A stretch of DNA of 64,000 nucleotides, taken from the NCBI RefSeq assembly GCF_021462225.1, contig NC_061800.1, positions 15,794,749-15,858,748 on the forward strand, written 5' to 3'. This document shows, one piece after another, positions 1 to 10,560 of this stretch (position 1 is its first letter; each line of letters opens with the position of its first letter). The notes under the pieces were generated by a model. The model saw only the letters and a list, made by a program, of their open reading frames with translations, ran no database searches and was not told the DNA's origin. The DNA comes from Girardinichthys multiradiatus (lineage: Eukaryota > Chordata > Actinopteri > Cyprinodontiformes > Goodeidae). Made by a program: the position numbers and the translations under genes.

Positions 1-18
1 TTACTTACATTTATTTTA

Positions 19-140
19 CTGCGATGGACTGGCGACCTGTCCTGGGTGTACCCCGCCTACCGCCCATAGACTGCTGGAGATAGGCATCAGCTTCCCCGCG
101 ACCCACTATGGAAGAAGCGGTAGAAAATGACTGACTGATT
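19..140 (+). repeat. 5'-truncated SINE fragment
   Basis: The sequence matches, by eye, the 3' half of the complete SINE at 4816-5174: GCGATGGACTGGCGACCTGT, then CAGGGTGTACC-like and AGATAGGCATCAGC words, and an AT-rich tail with TGAC repeats. Confidence 0.7.
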
Positions 141-143
141 TTA

Positions 144-541
144 TAGGGATTGTTATGTGGCCAATAATGGTGGCAATGGTAATTTAGTAAAAAAATATTT
201 CTTAATGTAAAATTGTTTTCCTGCTGAATAATTTCTGGCATTTTTTTTTTATTTTTTTTTTACATATTCCGTGTTAAATTATACCAGTAGATATGGAGGG
301 TGCTGCAAAGTTCTGTCACACTTTTCCTAAATCCAGTATTACATGAAGTATGTTTAGTTCAGATTATATTAGGTAGCAAGCAGTAGTAACAACTTTCTGC
401 CTGCCTAGAGCACCTGATCAGTTACTAGTTGAAGCTGTACAATCATTAAAACATTTTGTTTTTAAATCTTAGACATTTTTAAAGCCTTTGTGGCTTTAAT
501 GGATTTTTATTTTCAGTGTTCAGACAGGAAAAGGGCAGACA
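144..541. other. Unannotated AT-rich sequence
   Basis: It lies between the SINE fragment and the first Tc1 copy. It has a long T-run near 241-262 and no open frame or repeat I can name. Confidence 0.5.
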
Positions 542-543
542 TA

Positions 544-2159
544 CAGGTCCTTCTCAAAATATTAGCATATTGTGATAAAGTTCATTATTTTCCATAATGT
601 CATGATGAAAATTTAACATTCATATATTTTAGATTCATTGCACACTAACTGAAATATTTCAGGTCTTTTATTGTCTTAATACGGATGATTTTGGCATACA
701 GCTCATGAAAACCCAAAATTCCTATCTCACAAAATTAGCATATTTCATCCGACCAATAAAAGAAAAGTGTTTTTAATACAAAAAACGTCAACCTTCAAAT
801 AATCATGTACAGTTATGCACTCAATACTTGGTCGGGAATCCTTTGGCAGAAATGACTGCTTCAATGCGGCGTGGCATGGAGGCAATCAGCCTGTGGCACT
901 GCTGAGGTCTTATGGAGGCCCAGGATGCTTCGATAGCAGCCTTTAGCTCATCCAGAGTGTTGGGTCTTGAGTCTCTCAACGTTCTCTTCACAATATCCCA
1001 CAGATTCTCTATGGGGTTCAGGTCAGGAGAGTTGGCAGGCCAATTGAGCACAGTGATACCATGGTCAGTAAACCATTTACCAGTGGTTTTGGCACTGTGA
1101 GCAGGTGCCAGGTCGTGCTGAAAAATGAAATCTTTATCTCCATAAAGCTTTTCAGCAGATGGAAGCATGAAGTGCTCCAAAATCTCCTGATAGCTAGCTG
1201 CATTGACCCTGCCCTTGATAAAACACAGTGGACCAACACCAGCAGCTGACACGGCACCCCAGACCATCACTGATTGTGGGTACTTGACACTGGACTTCTG
1301 GCATTTTGGCATTTCCTTCTCCCCAGTCTTCCTCCAGACTCTGGCACCTTGATTTCCGAATGACATGCAGAATTTGCTTTCATCCGAAAAAAGTACTTTG
1401 GACCACTGAGCAACAGTCCAGTGCTGCTTCTCTGTAGCCCAGGTCAGGCGCTTCTGCCGCTGTTTCTGGTTCAAAAGTGGCTTGACCTGGGGAATGCGGC
1501 ACCTGTAGCCCATTTCCTGCACACACCTGTGCACGGTGGCTCTGGATGTTTCTACTCCAGACTCAGTCCACTGCTTCCGCAGGTCCCCCAAGGTCTGGAA
1601 TCGGACCTTCTCCACAATCTTCCTCAGGGTCCGGTCACCTCTTCTCGTTCTCGTTGTGCAGCGTTTTCTGCCCCACTTTTTCCTTCCCACAGACTTCCCA
1701 CTGAGGTGCCTTGATACAGCACTCTGGGAACAGCCTATTCGTTCAGAAATTTCTTTCTGTGTCTTACCCTCTTGCTTGAGGGTGTCAATAGTGGTCTTCT
1801 GGACAGCAGTCAGGTCGGCAGTCTTACCCATGATTGGGGTTTTGAGTGATGAACCAGGCTGAGAGTTTTAAAGGCCTCAGGAATCTTTTGCAGGTGTTTA
1901 GAGTTAACTCGTTGATTCAGATGATTAGGTTCATAGCTCGTTTAGAGACCCTTTTAATGATATGCTAATTTTGTGAGATAGGAATTTTGGGTTTTCATGA
2001 GCTGTATGCCAAAATCATCCGTATTAAGACAATAAAAGACCTGAAATATATCAGTTAGTGTGCAATGAATCTAAAATATATCAATGTAAAATTTTCATCA
2101 TGACATTATGGAAAATAATGAACTTTATCACAATATGCTAATTCTTTGAGAAGGACCTG
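544..2159 (-). mobile_element. Tc1-family transposon, copy A1, apparently complete
   Basis: The element begins CAGGTCCTTCTCAAAATATT and ends with its inverse, with TA on each side (542-543, 2160-2161). Inverted repeats are about 200 bp at each end. It lies 1.1-2.8 kb before the first creb1 coding exon, so it is within creb1 intron 1 or its upstream region. Three relatives occur at 29416, 31202 and 34706. Confidence 0.93.
821..1831 (-). CDS. Tc1 transposase (DD34E), copy A1
   Basis: An uninterrupted 336-aa frame of normal Tc1 length. It has an N-terminal paired-like helix-turn-helix DNA-binding region (residues about 1-110, with GRKR at 54-57 between the two subdomains). The catalytic triad is Asp150 (LFSDE), Asp240 (FQHDLAPAH) and Glu275 (DLNPIEN), 34 residues between the last two. 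It cuts and pastes the element at TA sites. A 6-bp tandem repeat gives an extra Thr-Arg near residue 60 not seen in the other copies. No stop or frameshift is visible, so it may still encode protein. Expression is unknown. Confidence 0.9.
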   Translation of the reverse strand: MGKTADLTAVQKTTIDTLKQEGKTQKEISERIGCSQSAVSRHLSGKSVGRKKWGRKRCTTRTRRGDRTLRKIVEKVRFQTLGDLRKQWTESGVETSRATVHRCVQEMGYRCRIPQVKPLLNQKQRQKRLTWATEKQHWTVAQWSKVLFSDESKFCMSFGNQGARVWRKTGEKEMPKCQKSSVKYPQSVMVWGAVSAAGVGPLCFIKGRVNAASYQEILEHFMLPSAEKLYGDKDFIFQHDLAPAHSAKTTGKWFTDHGITVLNWPANSPDLNPIENLWDIVKRTLRDSRPNTLDELKAAIEASWASIRPQQCHRLIASMPRRIEAVISAKGFPTKY

Positions 2160-2161
2160 TA

Positions 2162-3286
2162 AACAAAAGGTTCTGAGGTTGGGAACCGAACTCTGTATGT
2201 GGGGCTTCTGCTCTACAGCTATGCCTCACTGCTTCTGTACAACTACTGTTTTAATCTGCCTCTTTCTGAGCAAATGTTTAAAAATACATGTGCAGAAATC
2301 TAGAAACTGTTCCAAATAAAAAAACTGAATAATTTACCTTTGGTAGCAGTACGAAATATTAATAGTAGTTGAAAAGAATAGGATTACTAGTAGGCTTGTG
2401 TCCACCTCTAATTTCACACTGTTCAGTTTGTCAGTTATAAAAAAAAACAGAATATGTATGATTCAGTACCTAAGCACTTCAGAGTGAGTGTAAACAATAC
2501 ATTCAGTAGATCCCAGCAAGTATGTATGTTAATTAGCAGAACATCGTATGCTTGCTGTGAAAATACAGATTATAGGTGAAATATATATATAGAAATTCTG
2601 AAGAACCATGAATAGCAATTTTCTTGTTTCAACTGAACAGCATTCTAAGTATGTTGACAACCCTGGTAAAGGGTGTAAAACACCTTAAAAACGTCTTTTG
2701 TATCATTATATGGCTGAGAGACCCAATGGCCATTTTCTAGTAAAGTCCACCAGAAGTATATTCAAAATGTCCATCTACTTCCAGGGCCTTTTGAAGCAAA
2801 ACGGACCCACGGCATCACAGACCCTACACCATACTTAACTGTGGAAACTATGTGCCTTTTTCAAATATTCATCCTTTATTGCTGAAAACCTCAATCTTGG
2901 TCTTATCAGCTAAAGTCTCAGTAAGGTGAAATAAACTCAACACATTTTAAGCTTGTGGTGTAAGGAGTAAATAAGAGAAATTGGCTTGTGTGTCATGTTT
3001 ATACCCTAGGGAAACAGAAACGTGTGCAGTTCTAATTATATGTTTCTGGACACTTTGATCAACTTAAAGTGGATATGTATTAAATGTTTTCTTCAGTCAC
3101 ATTTATTTGATAGGAATAGAAGGTTTTGGGAAAAAGACAAAAAACATTAACTGTTATTTCTTAATTATGGACATTTTTCTCCAAGGGTGCCAATAAGAGA
3201 AGGGGGTGCTATATGAACCTGTATCTAAGAGATGCTTTGGTAGCAGTTTTTTTTTTACCCACTTTGGTTCTAATTTCCATCCTCAG
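2162..3286. other. Unannotated sequence between Tc1 copy A1 and creb1
   Basis: AT-rich, with short ATATAT runs near 2581-2590. No exon or repeat was recognised. It ends at the acceptor of the first creb1 coding exon, so it is probably intronic. Confidence 0.5.
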
Positions 3287-3399
3287 GTTTGCCAATGAAG
3301 ATGGAGTCAGCAGCCGAGGCTCAGCAGGCGGCGGACACTGCTGTGACTGAGACGGAGAACCAGCACATCACCGCGGCTCAGATCGCTACTTTAGCACAG
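3287..3399 (+). CDS. creb1: creb1 coding exon 1 (with start codon)
   Basis: The acceptor CCTCAG ends at 3286 and the donor GTAACA starts at 3400. Eight nucleotides of 5' UTR precede ATG at 3295. The exon encodes 35 residues, from MKMES to IATLAQ, and ends in phase 0. The acceptor just before the ATG means the true first exon is non-coding and further upstream. Confidence 0.93.
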
Positions 3400-6142
3400 G
3401 TAACACAGGACAAGCAAACGGTTTCTGCTGTTTGAAGACTGGACGACTGGATTATATATATATGTATTAAATGATGAGAAGTGCTGATTAATACCAATTT
3501 GCAGTATTACAAATTTTGCACTGGTTCTGTTGAACAGAAAATTGTCACACTTCTGCATTCAAGGTTTCCATGACAACAGGACACGCCTCGGCAACAGGTC
3601 CCACTGTAACGCTGGTACAGCTTCCCAACGGGCAGACGGTTCAGGTCCATGGAGTCATTCAGGCTGCACAGCCATCTGTTATCCAGTCCCCACAAGTCCA
3701 GGCCGTGCAGGTAAAACAAATGTAATATTTTTTTTGGGTCTGAGTGTGTAATAACATTCAGGACTGTGTAAAGAACCTTATGTTTAATTGATGCATAATG
3801 TCTTATTTATTTGTTTCAGATCTCCACCATAGCTGAAAGTGAAGATTCCCAGGAGTCAGTGGACAGTGTGACAGACTCCCAGAAGCGCAGAGAGATTCTG
3901 TCACGGCGCCCTTCATACAGGTAAACGGCAAACACAATCCAAAATAACTCCAGACTAATATTTTTCATGTATACATGTTCATGTCTTCCAGAAAAGGTTA
4001 CATTTTAATTTAGCTTTTCACTTCTTGTAGTGGTTATTCAAATTGATCCAATAATTGTAACTTACCTATTGAATTTTGCTCTGCATCAAGAAAACCTGCA
4101 GTTGTGAAATGGTGGTTTTTAAAGACGCCATAAATCATCAGGCCATTGGATTTTGACAGCAAATCTCATGACTGTTTGTCCCAACAGGAAAATCCTGAAT
4201 GACCTTTCATCCGACGCACCAGCAGTTCCTCGGATCGAGGAGGAAAGGGCTGAGGAAGACTCATCTGCAGCTGCAGCTACACCCGCCATCACCACCGTAA
4301 CCGTTCCCACACCCATCTACCAGACCAGCAGCGGACAGTACAGTAAGTGGCAGCTGACCTAATGTGTCTACTGTTTGACTCAAAATAAGAAACAGGAAAT
4401 AGACTATTGAAATGTCAAATGTTACTGCCAAATCCTTTGTTTACCTTTTAAAGCAGTGTACCTATGCTTCATTACAACTTCCATACTAAGGTCTTACTTG
4501 ACGCGCTGTAGGTTTAATTTTTGTTTGGACAGAAATGATCACTAGCCTGCAAAAATAATATACCATTTAAGCACAAATAACTGTCTTAGGTGGAAACACA
4601 TCTTCCATTCAAGACCAAGGAAGGTGGCAGTGGGAAAAAAATATAAAGTAAAAAAATAACAAAATATAAAATTAAAGAGGCCTGGTCAGATTTTGTGGTT
4701 TGGGGTTAAAAATTTATTATTTATTAGAAGAGAGACATCAGAATTACCAGACATCTCAGTAGAAACGTTTGACTCATCCTCCATTTAAAGAAATGTCTTT
4801 GCTTATTTCTCATTTGGGGCAGTTTGTAGCACTGTTGACTTGCAGCAAGAAGGTCCGGGGTTCGACTCCCGGCCCGGGGGTCTTTCTGTATGAAGTTTGC
4901 ATGTTCTCCCCGTGCATGCGTGGGTTCTCAACGGGTACTCTGGCTTCCTCCCACAGTCCAAAAACGTGACTGTTAGGTTAATTGGTCTCTCTAAATTGCC
5001 CTTAGGTGTGAATGGGTGCGTCCATTGTTGTTTGTCCTGTATGTCTCTGTGTTGCCCTGCGATGGATTGGTGACCTGTCCAGGGTGTACCTGCAGGTCAT
5101 CGTAGACTGCTGGTGACCAGCCCCGATGTGATCCACTATGGAATAAGCGGTACACAAGATGAATGAATGAATGAATTTCTCATTTGTTCTTTGTGTCTTT
5201 CCTGATTTGCGTCCCTACAACCAAACAGTTGCGATCACGCAGGGCGGAGCCATTCAGCTGGCCAATAACGGCACAGATGGAGTTCAGGGCCTTCAGACTC
5301 TGACCATGACCAACGCTGCTGCAGCCGCTCAGCCTGGAACCACCATCCTGCAGTATGCACAGACCAGCGATGGCCAGCAGATACTGGTTCCCAGTAACCA
5401 GGTTGTGGTCCAAGGTGAATGCTGGATCCTCTATCTTAAAATTATGAACATTTTTGTTTTGGAACCTTTGATATTTTCTGTTTTTGGACACAGGCAGCCC
5501 TTTGTTTTCAACTATTTTATCCTTAAGCAGATTTGTCACAAAATAATTAATCAATTTATCACTTTTTTTAACCAACCTTGCCATATAGCCACCTCGGGTG
5601 ATGTCCAGGCCTATCAAATCCGAGCGGCTCCTGCCAGCACCATCACCCCTGGGGTTGTCATGGCCTCCTCCCCTGCCCTCCCAACACAAGGAGCTACAGA
5701 AGAGGTCACCAGAAAAAGGGAGGTCCGCCTAATGAAGAACAGGTATGAGCAGAGGATGGCCAGCCATCTTTGTGTGGTAGCAATGCCTTAAGATAAAACC
5801 GGGAGTTGGTTTGATGGAAGAATGTTCTACAATAATAAACTGGAAGACTTGTGTACCGAATTTATAACAGGCTCTCTATTAAGTTTTGTGGAAGATTATA
5901 AATAGATCAAATATTTATTGATCCTGTCATCCCATCAAGTCTGTTTAATACCTAACACACAAGTAAGAAACAAAACTGTGTCTCATCCTTCCAACAGAGA
6001 GGCAGCCCGGGAATGTCGCAGGAAGAAGAAGGAGTATGTTAAATGTCTGGAGAACAGAGTCGCTGTCCTGGAGAACCAAAACAAGACACTAATCGAAGAA
6101 CTGAAAGCACTTAAAGATCTTTACTGTCATAAATCTGAGTAG
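3295..6142 (+). CDS. creb1: CREB1, cAMP-responsive element binding protein 1 (seven coding exons)
   Basis: Nuclear bZIP transcription activator that binds CRE sites (TGACGTCA) as a dimer and recruits CBP/p300 once its KID serine is phosphorylated. Coding exons by splice sites and reading phase: 3295-3399, 3564-3710, 3820-3920, 4188-4342, 5229-5414, 5589-5742, 5998-6142, giving 993 nt and 330 aa, close to the 327-341 aa of mammalian CREB1. Visible in order: glutamine-rich Q1 (about residues 30-84), KID with RRPSYR (Ser116 here, equal to Ser119/133 of mammalian isoforms), Q2 region ending SSPALPTQ, then basic region RKREVRLMKNREAARECRRK and a leucine zipper ending DLYCHKSE. Every phase joins cleanly and all introns are GT-AG. 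The start chosen is the MKMES methionine, matching the MTMES start of the family. The 5' untranslated exon must lie upstream, probably outside the window. Which fish paralogue (a or b) it is cannot be decided. Confidence 0.96.
3564..3710 (+). CDS. creb1: creb1 coding exon 2 (Q1 activation region)
   Basis: 49 codons, phase 0 at both ends, acceptor TTCAAG, donor GTAAAA. It carries VTLVQLPNGQTVQVHGVIQA, the strongly conserved constitutive-activation segment of CREB1. Confidence 0.95.
3820..3920 (+). CDS. creb1: creb1 coding exon 3 (KID with phospho-serine)
   Basis: The exon encodes the start of the kinase-inducible domain, from ISTIAESEDSQESVDSVTDS to RREILSRRPSYR. The PKA consensus RRPS is intact. 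The exon ends after two bases of the Arg codon (phase 2), as in mammalian CREB1. Confidence 0.95.
4188..4342 (+). CDS. creb1: creb1 coding exon 4 (rest of KID)
   Basis: The exon continues KILNDLSSDAPAVPRIEEER and runs to TVPTPIYQTSSGQY. A short alanine run (SSAAAAT) replaces a shorter mammalian stretch. Acceptor CAACAG, donor GTAAGT. It joins the next exon through a split ATT codon. Confidence 0.95.
4816..5174 (+). repeat. Complete tRNA-derived SINE in creb1 intron
   Basis: Head with a polymerase III B-box-like GGGTTCGACTCCCGG near 4858, a body with GTTTGCATGTTCTCCCCGTG, and a tail of ATGA repeats. It is flanked by an 11-bp target-site duplication ATTTCTCATTT at 4805-4815 and 5175-5185. It is inserted in the creb1 intron just before the Q2 exon. 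Confidence 0.88.
5229..5414 (+). CDS. creb1: creb1 coding exon 5 (Q2 region)
   Basis: The exon encodes IAITQGGAIQLANNGTDGVQ through ILVPSNQVVVQ, part of the Q2 domain that contacts TFIID. Acceptor AAACAG, donor GTGAAT. A SINE was inserted so that its right target-site duplication ends only 43 bp before this exon. Confidence 0.95.
5589..5742 (+). CDS. creb1: creb1 coding exon 6 (Q2 end, start of basic region)
   Basis: The exon encodes ATSGDVQAYQIRAAPASTIT, then SSPALPTQ and RKREVRLMKN. Acceptor ATATAG, donor GTATGA. It ends two bases into the Arg codon that opens the REAARECRRK basic motif. Confidence 0.95.
5998..6142 (+). CDS. creb1: creb1 last coding exon (bZIP and stop)
   Basis: The exon encodes the DNA-binding basic region (EAARECRRKKKEYVKCLENR) and the leucine zipper with heptad leucines (VAVLENQN, TLIEELKALKDL), then CHKSE and TAG at 6140-6142. 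It is at or near the level of identity expected for vertebrate CREB1. The exon continues into a long 3' UTR. Confidence 0.96.
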
Positions 6143-9100
6143 CTCGTGTCCTGAACGTGGAGCTGGGCCAAGTAGTTTTCCAGTTTCTTTCAAATGCTTT
6201 GACTGTTTGATTCTGCCTGGGCATCCAATCTGCTCATGGCTGGCCTGTTTTTTTTTTTTACCCAGGCAAGTTTTTCCCAAATAACCTTCTCTTCAACAGT
6301 ACAATAAATTTTAACAATATAAAGTAGTACTGTCGGGATCAACAGGGAAAACATGAGAAAAGTGCCGTTTAAAACGTGGTACTCTAAACTGATAGCCAGA
6401 ATCCTGTTAACCATTAGTTAATTTGGTGCTGGATCCTGCTGAGATCATAGCTTAGGTCACCATCTGCATTCGTTTGTACATCATTGTATTTATGCTCCAT
6501 GCTGTGTTTCCTCTTTGTTGTGTGGCAAAGGTGCCTGCGTCAAATGCCATGGAGATATAAGCTTCCAATTTCTTTTAAACATAAACACCCACTTTAGATT
6601 TTTATGTACTGTCATAGCTAGCCATTTTCTGTTTACTGTGCAACCAATAATGTGTTTTCAAGGTATCACCGTTTACCCTACGTTACGATTTATGACATTG
6701 TTTTGAACGCCTATAAAATGCAGGCCAGAGCAATGACAAGCCTCGTCTCCTAAGAAACATTGGCTGCCTTTTTATTCAGCTAGAAAAAATTTTTAGGATT
6801 TATTTTTTTCTCGTTTTTATCAACGTTTTATGATATATTAAGCGATCCCATCATAAAATATTTTAACAGGGTGTATGTAAGAATGAACTGTGAATCTAAC
6901 CTTCATGTGAATTATGCCTTACAGATCAGTCTACAACTAATTGGGGAAAACTAGTTTTTAAAGATTCTACCAACTCCTGATACTGTATTACTTGAAAAGA
7001 GGACAGTTGTGGTGTAACAAAACACTTGGCTATTCTGTTGTTTATTGTATATTTATCAACCTTCCCACTAATAATAACTTAGGGATGACCCAGTAAAGAT
7101 TTTTGTCTAACAAACCGATCTGAGTCATTTAAGAATAGGCATTTGGCAATACTTATACGCTTTCTAAAACTTTATGAAAACCAATGCCATGTGCTTGCAG
7201 TAAAGTAAAACACTACATTTCATAAGAATGACATGATCTCAATTAGTGATTGTGTAGCATTTAAGTCACAAGTGACATCTGGAGCTTCATAATGATGGAT
7301 TTCTTTTTTGCCAACCGGAGCGTGTGGATAGCCTCAATAGGCTGCTCCAACCAGTTAGCTAAGTTTGGAAATATACTATAATGTTCTGACAGTACGCCCT
7401 CTAAAACATGCATATCATTTGTTTCTAAGCGTATGTCTTCAATAAACTCACATCTTGCTACAGCTGGCAATGTTTTCACGTGGGGTAGTTTGCTAAAGTG
7501 CTAGGCTAATGCTAGCATGTTTTATTTTTATTTTTTCACCATTTAGACGTGACTTGTTGATTCTGGTAGTGAAATATGTCAATCATGTGCAGACAAAACG
7601 TATGGAGATAGTTGTGCCTCTCCATGAACTTATTGTTTTTCTTTGAACATCATAAAATTAATGAGTAGTGTGTCAGCTGCTCTCTGTGCACGTCTTCCAG
7701 GACAGCTTCAGATATCTGAGCACAGCACAGAGCACTATTGTCCTTTTTAGCCATCAATGTGAATGTTGCAAGGCATGGTGGGAGTGCTGCTTACAAAATC
7801 ATAAATGGTACAAAAAACACAGTTATCCTGAATTTAGATGTGTTAGGGACCCCATTACCCATCATTCACTGGATTGTGATATCCATAATAATATCTGCCA
7901 AAGCTGCTATATTAACTGAATAATTTGGGAAATAACAATATAACAATATTTTGTTCAGTTATCTGTTTTTGCAAGAGACCAAAATAACCTTTTGTCACAC
8001 GGCATAGCAATAGTCCAGTTGGACTGCATCTTGCTAATTGGCACAAAAGCTGTTTTTCTGTTGACACTTAAGTGAGTTTATGGTTTAAATGGCTGTTTCT
8101 TCATATTACCTCTTATGTTACTTGTTACATGCCCACACATAAAAACGTGTGTAAAACAACACCATTTAATGCATAACAGCACAACCTACAAATAATAAAA
8201 AAAAAATTGATTTGAAGTTGTAAATTTCAAATCCAATTTGTTATCATTCAAGTTAACTATGTACAAAATTTTACATTTTAGGTATTTTTTTCTTTCATTT
8301 GGTATTATTTTGACTTTTTCAATTTAGTCAAATATTGGTGAAATATAAACCATGTAAATGTAAATTGCTGTGTTATTTTATTTTCTTGCAAATTGGACTC
8401 TGACATCTAGAAAAGCAATTTGCTACAATTTCTTTAAAATAACATTAGTTGTATATTACATCCTGTTGGAATGAGATCACTTGTGTTGTTTGCGTGTGTG
8501 TGTTGAGAAGAAATGTGTATGTGATTGTCTATATTTTATATAACTGTACATAGACTCTACAGCATGTGTAGACCTCATATATTTCAGTTTATTTGACAAA
8601 TGGTTTTTATGACTTGTATGGAGAAAAAAAACTTTGCATATTTGTAATATACATCATTGTATAATTCACAGCAGTGAACTGTATGTGTGCATTAATGTGT
8701 CCCTCCTGGCCAACCAGCATTATGGCAGCTAGTGAATGAGGAACGGCCTGTGTTGGAGGTGTTTGATGTTTGGAGTGTTTTAATCAGTTTTGGATCAGCG
8801 GTGTTTGTAGAAAAAGAGTAAATGGGTTTAAAAGATGTTCGGCCACATAGCAGATGTCAATTGGATCTTTTTTGAGCATTATTGTTTCTGTTTGAATCTT
8901 TATATATATATATATTATCTTTTAAGTGTGAACTGCTCCAACACCAAATCTTTTTATATATACAAAGTTATCAGATGAAAGCACAATGTTTTCCCCCCAC
9001 TGAAGCCCTTATGTTTTTCTTAATTATACTTTATCTGCATTTATTTCAATAGAAGGTTGCTTCTTATTCATATAATTGACTATGTTTGCAGTCGTAAGGA

Positions 9101-10090
9101 AAACGACTGAGAATCAGCATTTAGGAACCATCTCTGAACTGGGTGAGTTTTTTTTAGGTGAAACATACGGGGATTTTAGTTTGGTCTGAAAACATCTGTG
9201 ATCATGCTTGTCAATCAACATTATTATAATTCTAAGTGTCAACGTTGTGTTTTGACCTTAAAAAGTTTGATCATTTAAAATTCTTAGTTTTTAAATTAAT
9301 CCCAGTCTTTCAGTATTATTTTTTTTTGTTTACTACAAATCTTTTCCTAGATTCACAAATTACTTTCAAGGCATTGTTCTTGATTTTAACTAGTTTTGGA
9401 AATGTGGAAACACTAGTATTTAATAATCAGATTAGCATGTAATATTTCTCATACATTTTGTTCCTTTTTTGCTTTACAGTGTGGTTTAATGGATCAGTGT
9501 AGAGACAAAGCATCTTCGTTAACTATACTGTCAATTTGGATTTATTGGAATGGAGTGAACTTTATAAATACAAGTTTTGATAATTCATACAAACTGTCAG
9601 TATCATAATATGTACGTTGTGTTCAGGGCTTAGTTTCACTCAGTACCCAGCTGAAACGGTATTTGAGTTACTATAAAAAGTGTATTCTTGGATAAAAATA
9701 ATTGCCATCCCTTGTGATTCACACATCCAGTGCTGGTGCTAAATAAGACCTTGTGGCATGATTACTTGTTATTTTTACTTACAAACTTATGTTGTGTGAA
9801 ACTGAGTGCCAGAATTGTTTGTACCTAATTGCCATATAAAAATAAAATGCATCATTTTTAATGTGATCAATGTAATGATTGTTACTTTTACAAAGTCTAA
9901 ACATAAATCACATATGTTGTACAGTGTATTCTAAAGACAAGGTTACAAAATGTCACATTACATATAGTTTGTTTTAACAAAGTCCCATTACAACATTGTA
10001 TCTGCCCAAAAATTAAAGTGATGTTACTCTAATATACATCACTCTTTTGTAAACTACTGACATGTCTTAATAAACTGCTCTAAATAGTGT
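6143..10090 (+). other. creb1: Probable creb1 3' untranslated region
   Basis: About 3.9 kb of AT-rich sequence follows the creb1 stop, without splice-linked coding sequence. Long 3' UTRs are typical of CREB1. Several AATAAA-like signals occur (for example near 9840); the last good one is at 10069-10074. Contents include a short TA repeat near 8902-8917. The transcript end is inferred, not seen. A 72-codon antisense open frame (7261-7479) lies inside and is listed as an open question. Confidence 0.5.
10069..10074 (+). terminator. creb1: Candidate distal polyadenylation signal of creb1
   Basis: AATAAA followed within about 30 bp by T-rich sequence (a run of T near 10094). It is the last such signal before a LINE relic at 10216. 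The choice among several signals is inference. Confidence 0.35.
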
Positions 10091-10215
10091 ACTGTTTTTT
10101 TGTTTTATTTATATATTTAATCCATGACAGTGAACAACTACATATTACTATAAATGTAATTATTTATATTAACTGGATTATGCTGCATCATTAGTCTGTA
10201 CTACAAAAAAACATC

Positions 10216-10545
10216 TTGTCTCTATCATGCTGCACACTGGGGTTCATCAGGGTTGTGTGCTTGGGCCATTGTGGTTCACACTGTCAATGCCAGTTGCATC
10301 CACACAAAAACTGGATCATTACGTTTTTGGATGATAACACTATAGAGGTACTCATTAATGAAAATGATAAGTTAGTGCACAGGGAGTTGGTCATACAATC
10401 CCCAGGTTGTTGCTCGTGCAGTGATAATCTGTTGATTAATGTGGACAAAATGAAGATAATCATCAACTTTTGGAGGTCAAAACATGAGCAAACACCCCTC
10501 TGCATCAAAAACTATGCAGTAAAGAAAGCGGATAGTGGATAATTG
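10216..10545 (+). mobile_element. Non-LTR retrotransposon reverse-transcriptase relic
   Basis: Fragments of an RT domain are readable: GVHQGCVLGP (motif B), a degenerate FLDDNTIEV in place of FADDTT, and NLLINVDKMKIIINFWR, which corresponds to the LNVDKTKE motif of the element at 37640-39529. One frame is open for 108 codons, but catalytic FADD has become FLDD and both ends are missing. It is a dead 5'- and 3'-truncated copy. Confidence 0.72.
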
Positions 10546-10560
10546 ATTCTAACTAATAAT

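Noticed and set aside
1018..1257. Several short frames overlapping Tc1 copies on the opposite strand or in other frames
   Set aside because: They recur identically in every Tc1 copy because they shadow the transposase.
4855..4880. tRNA-like B-box that might mark a tRNA gene
   Set aside because: It is the head of a SINE with target duplications. No cloverleaf can be drawn.
5171..5791. A 206-codon continuous + strand frame
   Set aside because: It reads through creb1 exon 5, the intron between 5415 and 5588, and exon 6. The intron has good GT-AG sites and the exon pieces join correctly when it is removed, so the long frame is a coincidence.
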